The position numbers and the translations under genes were made by a program. From an uncultured Oscillochloris sp. (GTDB lineage: Bacteria > Chloroflexota > Chloroflexia > Chloroflexales > Chloroflexaceae), in assembly GCA_903877945.1 (NCBI GenBank), contig CAIRFY010000234.1, forward strand, positions 1-10,465: 10,465 bases of DNA. The letters are read 5' to 3'. Positions 6,943 to 10,465 of this stretch are shown here, piece by piece. The first letter of the stretch is position 1. Each line of letters opens with the position of its first letter. The notes beneath the pieces were generated by a model. It did not search any database and was not told where the DNA came from. It saw nothing but the letters and a program-made list of their open reading frames with translations.

Positions 6943-6971
6943 TTGTCATGATCCTTAAGGGGTGATATACT
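6943..6971 (+). promoter_or_regulatory. Sigma-70-type promoter of the marR-lon unit
   Basis: TTGTCA (6943-6948) and TATACT (6966-6971) are separated by exactly 17 bp, each differing from the sigma-70 consensus at one or two positions. Transcription would start near 6978, giving a leader of about 40 nt. A CCTTAAGG palindrome (6953-6960) lies in the spacer. Because the promoter covers the upstream GTG at 6962, it argues that the regulator starts at 7019. Confidence 0.65.
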
Positions 6972-6979
6972 CAAGGACA

Positions 6980-6990
6980 TTGAATATCAA
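6980..6990. promoter_or_regulatory. Candidate operator palindrome TTGAATATCAA
   Basis: TTGA-ATA-TCAA is a perfect 4-3-4 inverted repeat just after the predicted transcription start. MarR-family repressors commonly bind short AT-rich palindromes in their own promoters, so autoregulation here is plausible. The palindrome is short and could be chance. Confidence 0.3.
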
Positions 6991-7018
6991 GGGTTGTGAG
7001 AAACACCAGGACGGCGGC

Positions 7019-7528
7019 ATGACCTCTGCCCATCACGAATCGTCAACCGGCCGAGCCACTGAGCGCATCCCCCTTGAGGAGATCGAGCGGGCGATCATGC
7101 AGATCAGCTGGCTCGCCCAGCGTCAGTTCATGCAACTTCTCGATGAGGATCGCTTCCGCATCACTCTGCCCCAATTTTACACCCTGATCTATCTCCAGCA
7201 GGCGGGTGAGGAGTGTAAGATGTCGGATCTGGCCGACGCGACCCACCAGTCCGCCGCATCACTTACGGGTGTTGTTGATCGTCTTGCCGAGAAACACCTC
7301 GTTGACCGCACCCGCCACGAACGTGACCGTCGCCAGGTCATGGTTGTGATTACCACACGCGGCGTCGAGCTGATCTCTGAGATCCGTCAGGCCCGCCGCG
7401 AGCAAATGCAGATGGCCCTCGGCCAGCTCAGCGAGCAGGAGATCGACATTTTTCTTCATATTCTCGACCAGGTACTGTCCGGTATGGTTCGTGTGATCGA
7501 GCGTGGTGAGGGTAGGCGGCTGGCGTGA
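7019..7528 (+). CDS. MarR-family transcriptional regulator
   Basis: 169 aa from the ATG at 7019, which has AGGA seven bases upstream. The upstream GTG at 6962 overlaps the predicted -10 box and is rejected. The protein has the MarR layout: an N-terminal helix (about 17-40), a winged helix-turn-helix with MSDLADATHQSAASLTGVVD as recognition region (68-87), a wing around RTRHERDRRQ (97-106) containing the family's typical DRR, and two long C-terminal dimerisation helices (about 115-165). Such proteins bind DNA as dimers and usually respond to small ligands or oxidation. No cysteine is placed like the OhrR sensor, so the signal is unknown. It lies 61 bp upstream of lon on the same strand, and may control itself and the protease gene. 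Confidence 0.9.
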   Translation: MTSAHHESSTGRATERIPLEEIERAIMQISWLAQRQFMQLLDEDRFRITLPQFYTLIYLQQAGEECKMSDLADATHQSAASLTGVVDRLAEKHLVDRTRHERDRRQVMVVITTRGVELISEIRQARREQMQMALGQLSEQEIDIFLHILDQVLSGMVRVIERGEGRRLA

Positions 7529-7589
7529 GCATACAAATACATGATAAAAATACCGATGACCCTGGTCGTAGAAACGAGGATACATGTTC

Positions 7590-10061
<2,472 letters not shown>

Positions 10062-10074
10062 TAGTTCCCCGTTA

Positions 10075-10203
10075 GGCATGTTTCAAAATGGGCACATTCA
10101 GCGTGACAGTCTTGCGATGATGCGCCGAGGCGATGAGGCGCTCGTATCGCGTCCTCGCCTCATCGCCTCGGCGCTGAACTGTCACGCTAGATTGAAACAT
10201 GCC
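10075..10203. mobile_element. MITE-like palindromic element, TTA target duplication
   Basis: The element is 129 bp, starting GGCATGTTTCAAAATGGG and ending ATTGAAACATGCC, with TTA directly outside both ends (10072-10074 and 10204-10206). A perfect 19-bp inverted repeat GCGCCGAGGCGATGAGGCG (10122-10140) pairs with 10156-10174 around a 15-bp loop. GCGTGACAGT (10101-10110) is answered by ACTGTCACGC (10179-10188). The left end matches the inner left end of the 3293-3498 element almost base for base. Starting 13 bp after the lon stop, its hairpin would end or protect the lon mRNA, although no T-run follows. Confidence 0.75.
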
Positions 10204-10207
10204 TTAA

Positions 10208-10390
10208 GGCAAGGTTCGATCTCGCTTGATAGTGTGGCGACGAGGCGGTGACGCGACGAGACGATGATACTGGATGTCTAGGCGGATGCGCCGCCGGTGT
10301 AGGTCGTGTGGTGACGAGGCGATGACGCGACGAGACGATGATACGCTCGTCTCGCGTCATCGCCTCGTCGTGTATCATCGCCAATTCTCT
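10208..10390. repeat. Degenerate related element with direct and inverted GGCGA-type repeats
   Basis: The left end GGCAAGGTTC (10208-10217) resembles the inner end at 3354 and abuts the preceding element, preceded by TAA (10205-10207). A 39-bp segment occurs twice (10232-10270 and 10306-10344) with two mismatches. GACGAGGCGATGACGCGA (10313-10330) is perfectly complementary to 10352-10369. A TAA (10391-10393) follows the right side, but the expected complementary end (CATGYC) is absent. The right terminus is therefore unclear, and the unit may be an eroded or rearranged copy. Confidence 0.5.
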
Positions 10391-10396
10391 TAATTA

Positions 10397-10465
10397 GACA
10401 TGGTTCAGAACAGCGTGACAGTTTGGCGGAGACGCGAGGATGCGACGAGGCGATAGCATCGCCTC
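10397..10465. mobile_element. MITE-like palindromic element, left half (cut by window end)
   Basis: It starts GACATGGTTCAGAACAGC directly after TTA (10394-10396) and follows the complement of the right end of the 5436-5596 element closely for about 45 bp. The palindrome GGCGAT-AGC-ATCGCC (10449-10463) resembles the centre of that element. By symmetry about position 10456, the other end should lie roughly 50 bp beyond the window. Confidence 0.65.

Overview
The window is GC-rich bacterial chromosome with two gene blocks. A minus-strand cell-surface polysaccharide block lies at about 191-6425 and a plus-strand regulator/protease pair at about 6940-10061. Overall style (high GC, a LonA with a long acidic N-terminus, many palindromic intergenic repeats) would suit a filamentous Chloroflexota, but this is only an impression; nothing in the window fixes the taxon.

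Layout. Positions 1-190 hold four consecutive small hairpins resembling the right end/guide-RNA scaffold of an IS200/IS605-type (TnpB) element. In minus-strand gene order there follow a TIGR04283-type family 2 glycosyltransferase (6425-5685), a membrane-anchored NodB-type polysaccharide deacetylase (5346-3526), an unusual protein joining a Wzz-like chain-length domain to a Wzm-like ABC-2 permease (3297-1423), and a Wzt-like ATPase with a C-terminal carbohydrate-binding region (1426-191). The last two overlap by 4 bp and form an exporter. Together the four could build, trim and export a surface glycan.

On the plus strand a well-formed sigma-70 promoter (6943-6971) precedes a MarR-family regulator (7019-7528) and a complete LonA protease (ends 10061), probably one operon.

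The most distinctive feature is the intergenic DNA. Every gap longer than 200 bp carries palindromic, gene-free elements. One family (3293-3498, 5436-5596, 10075-10203, 10397 to the window end, perhaps 10208-10390) begins with GRCATGKTTCA-like termini. It has a variable core of GGCGA-type short repeats. The three complete, clear copies are flanked by 3-bp direct repeats TTA/TTA, TTA/TTA and TAA/TAA. This looks like a MITE family inserting at TTA/TAA; no transposase is present here. A second type (6756-6921) has 16-bp terminal inverted repeats, 12-bp flanking direct repeats, and a C-rich/G-rich hairpin shared with 5617-5680. One MITE end supplies the apparent start codon of the Wzz-Wzm fusion gene.
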